A DNA stretch of 6,394 bases from CAZOHN01 sp964579325 (GTDB lineage Bacteria; Pseudomonadota; Alphaproteobacteria; Rhodobacterales; Rhodobacteraceae): positions 1-6,394 of the forward strand of contig CAZOHN010000205.1 of the NCBI GenBank assembly GCA_964579325.1, given 5' to 3'. Below are positions 4,870 to 6,394 of the stretch, one piece after another. Made by a program: the position numbers and the translations under genes. Below the pieces are notes generated by a model. It had not been told where the DNA came from, made no database searches, and saw only the letters and a list, made by a program, of their open reading frames with translations. Each line of letters begins with the position of its first letter. Positions within the stretch are counted from its first letter, which is position 1.

Positions 4870-5535
4870 ATGCCCGATCCAGTGTCGGCCGCGGGGTCGC
4901 GACCGAGGAAGGAACGCACGGAAAACGCCGCGCGGCGGCGCGAGCAGATCATCAACGCGACGCTGCGCTCGATCGCCAGGAACGGGCTGGCGGGCACGAC
5001 GCTCGCCACGGTGGCGCGCGAGGCGGGTCTGAGCCAGGGCATCACGGTATTCTACTTCCAGAACAAGGAGGGCCTGCTTGCCGCCGCGCTCGACCGGCAC
5101 TATGCGCGCTACGAGGCGAACTGGCGGGCGGCGCTGGCGGGTGCGCCCGACGATCCGGCAGCACGGCTGGCGGCCCTGGTGGCGGCAGACTTCACGCTCG
5201 AGGTCTGTTCGCGGCAGGCACAGGTAATCTGGCACGCGTTCTGGGGCGAGGCGAGCGCGCGGCCGCTCTATGCCGAGATCTCCGGGCGATACGACCGCGC
5301 GCGTTCGGAGGCGCTGCTTGCGGCCTGTCGCGATCTCCTTGCCGCACTTGATCGTGATCCCGGGCAGGCGGCCGAGATCGCAGCCGGGATCGAGGCGCTG
5401 ACCGACGGCCTGTGGCTGCAACTCTATCTCTCCGAACGGGGCATGAGCCTGGACGACGCGCTCGCCGTCGCCCGCCGCATTCTCGTTGCGCTGTTCCCCG
5501 AATGCGCGGACGCCCTGACGCTGCGGCACGGCTGA
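4870..5535 (+). CDS. TetR family regulator, BetI-like
   Basis: DNA-binding regulator of 221 residues, usually a dimeric ligand-released repressor. The N-terminal TetR domain covers about 23-70: RRREQIINATLRSIARNG, then the helix-turn-helix TTLATVAREAGLSQGITVFYF (43-63), then NKEGLLAAAL. The C-terminal part carries BetI-type landmarks: ADFTLEVCSRQAQVIWHAFWGEA (106-128), as in the BetI AFWASS region, and EALTDGLWLQLYLS (175-188), matching BetI LIDGLWLR. The ATG at 4870 has AAAGGAG (4858-4864) five bases upstream. An N-terminal extension of about 20 basic residues precedes the domain, longer than in E. coli BetI. No betA, betB or choline transporter gene is adjacent, so this is probably a paralogue controlling the divergent aminotransferase rather than the glycine-betaine regulator. 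The ligand is unknown; a quaternary or other amine, or the aminotransferase substrate, is plausible. Confidence 0.92.
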   Translation: MPDPVSAAGSRPRKERTENAARRREQIINATLRSIARNGLAGTTLATVAREAGLSQGITVFYFQNKEGLLAAALDRHYARYEANWRAALAGAPDDPAARLAALVAADFTLEVCSRQAQVIWHAFWGEASARPLYAEISGRYDRARSEALLAACRDLLAALDRDPGQAAEIAAGIEALTDGLWLQLYLSERGMSLDDALAVARRILVALFPECADALTLRHG

Positions 5536-5565
5536 CCCCGGCGCTGCCTGTCCCGCAGATCGCGA

Positions 5566-5588
5566 CGGAGAATTTCTCACATTCTCCG
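5566..5588 (+). terminator. Inverted repeat after the regulator gene (weak terminator candidate)
   Basis: CGGAGAAT (5566-5573) and ATTCTCCG (5581-5588) form an 8-bp stem with a 7-base loop, 30 bases after the regulator's stop codon. No T-run follows. Termination of the regulator transcript before lon is the simplest role. A second smaller repeat, CCGAG/CTCGG around TCATT (5616-5630), lies downstream. Confidence 0.35.
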
Positions 5589-5653
5589 GGATCGGTTCTT
5601 GCCCCTTCCTGCGCCCCGAGTCATTCTCGGTCAATCGTGCGTAGCCGATCTGG

Positions 5654-5683
5654 TTGAAACAGGGGTCGGAGCGTCCCAAGTAT
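5654..5683 (+). promoter_or_regulatory. Heat-shock (RpoH, sigma-32-like) promoter candidate for lon
   Basis: GTTGAAA (5653-5659) resembles the sigma-32 -35 element CTTGAAA. After 15 bases CCCAAGTAT (5675-5683) resembles the -10 element CCCATNT. lon is a classic heat-shock gene, which makes the placement meaningful. Transcription would start near 5690, giving a leader of about 65 bases. As a sigma-70 site the -10 match is poor. Called by eye only. Confidence 0.5.
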
Positions 5684-5754
5684 TGAGGCTGTCGGGGAAG
5701 GACAAGGGCCGCCATGCCGGGGCCGGGCCTTCCTGCGAGAACCAAGGAAACGCC

Positions 5755-6394
5755 ATGCAAGAACCCTTGAACCACAGCTACCCGGTCCTGCCGCTGCGCG
5801 ACATCGTGGTGTTCCCGCACATGATCGTGCCGCTCTTCGTCGGGCGCGAGAAATCCGTGCGGGCGCTCGAAGAAGTCATGGGCGACGACAAGCAGATCAT
5901 GCTTGCAAGCCAGATCGACCCGACCGAGGACGATCCTCGCACCGAGGGCATCTACAAGACCGGCGTGCTGGCAAACGTGCTGCAACTCCTCAAGCTGCCC
6001 GACGGCACCGTCAAGGTGCTGGTCGAGGGGCGGCGCCGGGTGAAGATCACGCAGTACCTCAAGAACGACAACTTCTTCGAGGCCCGCGCCGATGCGCTCG
6101 ACGAGGTGCCCGGCGAAGCCGACGTGATCGAGGCGCTGGTGCGGTCGGTCGCCGAGGAATTCGAGCGCTACGCCAAGATCAAGAAGAACATCCCCGAGGA
6201 GGCGCTTGCCGCCGTCGCCGAAACCCGCGCGCCGGCCAAGCTCGCCGACCTCGTTGCCGGCCACCTCGGCGTCGACGTCAAGCAGAAGCAGGAGCTTCTG
6301 GAGACCCTCTCCGTCGCCGAGCGGCTGGAGAAGGTCTATGGCCTGATGCAGGGCGAGATGTCGGTCCTGCAGGTCGAGAAGAAGATCAAGAGCC
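5755..6394 (+). CDS. lon: Lon ATP-dependent protease, N-terminal domain (cut by window edge)
   Basis: Lon is a cytoplasmic hexameric AAA+ serine protease that degrades misfolded and regulatory proteins. The visible 213 residues are the N-terminal substrate-binding domain of a protein usually near 800. YPVLPLRDIVVFPHMIVPLFVG (9-30) is the standard opening. Further landmarks are REKSVRALEE, QIDPTEDDP (53-61), GIYKTGVLANVLQLLKLPDGTVKVLVEGRRRVKI (when joined, about 65-98), and a helical region ending in QGEMSVLQVEKKIKS (199-213). The ATPase and the Ser-Lys protease sites lie beyond the edge. The ATG at 5755 has AAGGA (5744-5748) six bases upstream. The reading frame is open to the window end with no disruption. 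Upstream DNA holds a heat-shock-like promoter. Identity is secure. Confidence 0.97.
   Translation, partial: MQEPLNHSYPVLPLRDIVVFPHMIVPLFVGREKSVRALEEVMGDDKQIMLASQIDPTEDDPRTEGIYKTGVLANVLQLLKLPDGTVKVLVEGRRRVKITQYLKNDNFFEARADALDEVPGEADVIEALVRSVAEEFERYAKIKKNIPEEALAAVAETRAPAKLADLVAGHLGVDVKQKQELLETLSVAERLEKVYGLMQGEMSVLQVEKKIKS

Noticed and set aside
3342..5351. A 669-codon open frame on the plus strand across the aminotransferase gene and into the regulator
   Set aside because: It is antisense to a clear aminotransferase with all catalytic motifs, its composition is Arg/His/Asp/Gly-rich without any family motif, and it ends out of frame inside the TetR gene. Long antisense frames are expected in high-GC DNA.
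4687..6264. A 525-codon open frame on the minus strand across the regulator and lon
   Set aside because: It is antisense to both TetR and Lon, crosses two promoters, and shows no recognisable domain.

Overview
The window looks like a chromosomal segment of a high-GC alphaproteobacterium, most likely of the Rhodobacteraceae (Rhodobacter/Paracoccus/Ruegeria type). The reasons are the strong G/C bias at third codon positions, the M48 peptidase and PIN protein types, an edd gene with a LacI-type operator of the CceR kind, and dense packing with short leaders. No rRNA, tRNA, CRISPR array, insertion sequence or phage gene was seen. The window looks like core genome, with interest concentrated in regulatory sites and gene junctions.

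Layout, left to right. (1) Positions 1-365, minus strand: the N-terminal third or less of 6-phosphogluconate dehydratase (edd, Entner-Doudoroff pathway), cut by the window edge. Its promoter carries a perfect 12-bp palindrome between the -35 and -10 boxes. (2) Positions 600-770, plus strand: an unrecognised 56-residue protein with a strong ribosome binding site, followed by a GC-rich hairpin. (3) Positions 822-2575, plus strand: a two-gene unit, an RlmI-like 23S rRNA methyltransferase overlapped by 4 bases by a PIN-domain protein that starts with GTG. (4) Positions 2576-3289, minus strand: a membrane-anchored M48 zinc metallopeptidase. It converges on the PIN gene with no spacer, and both stop codons lie in one 16-bp palindrome. 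(5) Positions 3360-4760, minus strand: a class III PLP-dependent aminotransferase. (6) Positions 4870-5535, plus strand: a BetI-like TetR regulator divergent from the aminotransferase. The 109-bp gap between them holds a 14-bp palindrome and overlapping divergent promoters. (7) Positions 5755-6394, plus strand: the N-terminal domain of Lon protease, running off the right edge, with a heat-shock-like promoter upstream.

How the genes fit together. Three local control circuits can be read from the DNA: LacI-family control of edd, TetR/BetI-type control of the aminotransferase (and possibly of the regulator itself), and sigma-32-like control of lon. The methyltransferase-PIN overlap implies translational coupling of an rRNA modifier with a probable nuclease. 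The M48 peptidase and Lon both belong to protein quality control, but they lie on opposite strands and are separated by the aminotransferase/regulator pair, so no operon is implied. No gene-free stretch exceeds 300 bases; the longest (366-599 and 5536-5754) are described through their promoters and inverted repeats. I found no clear evidence of a wholly new biological system.
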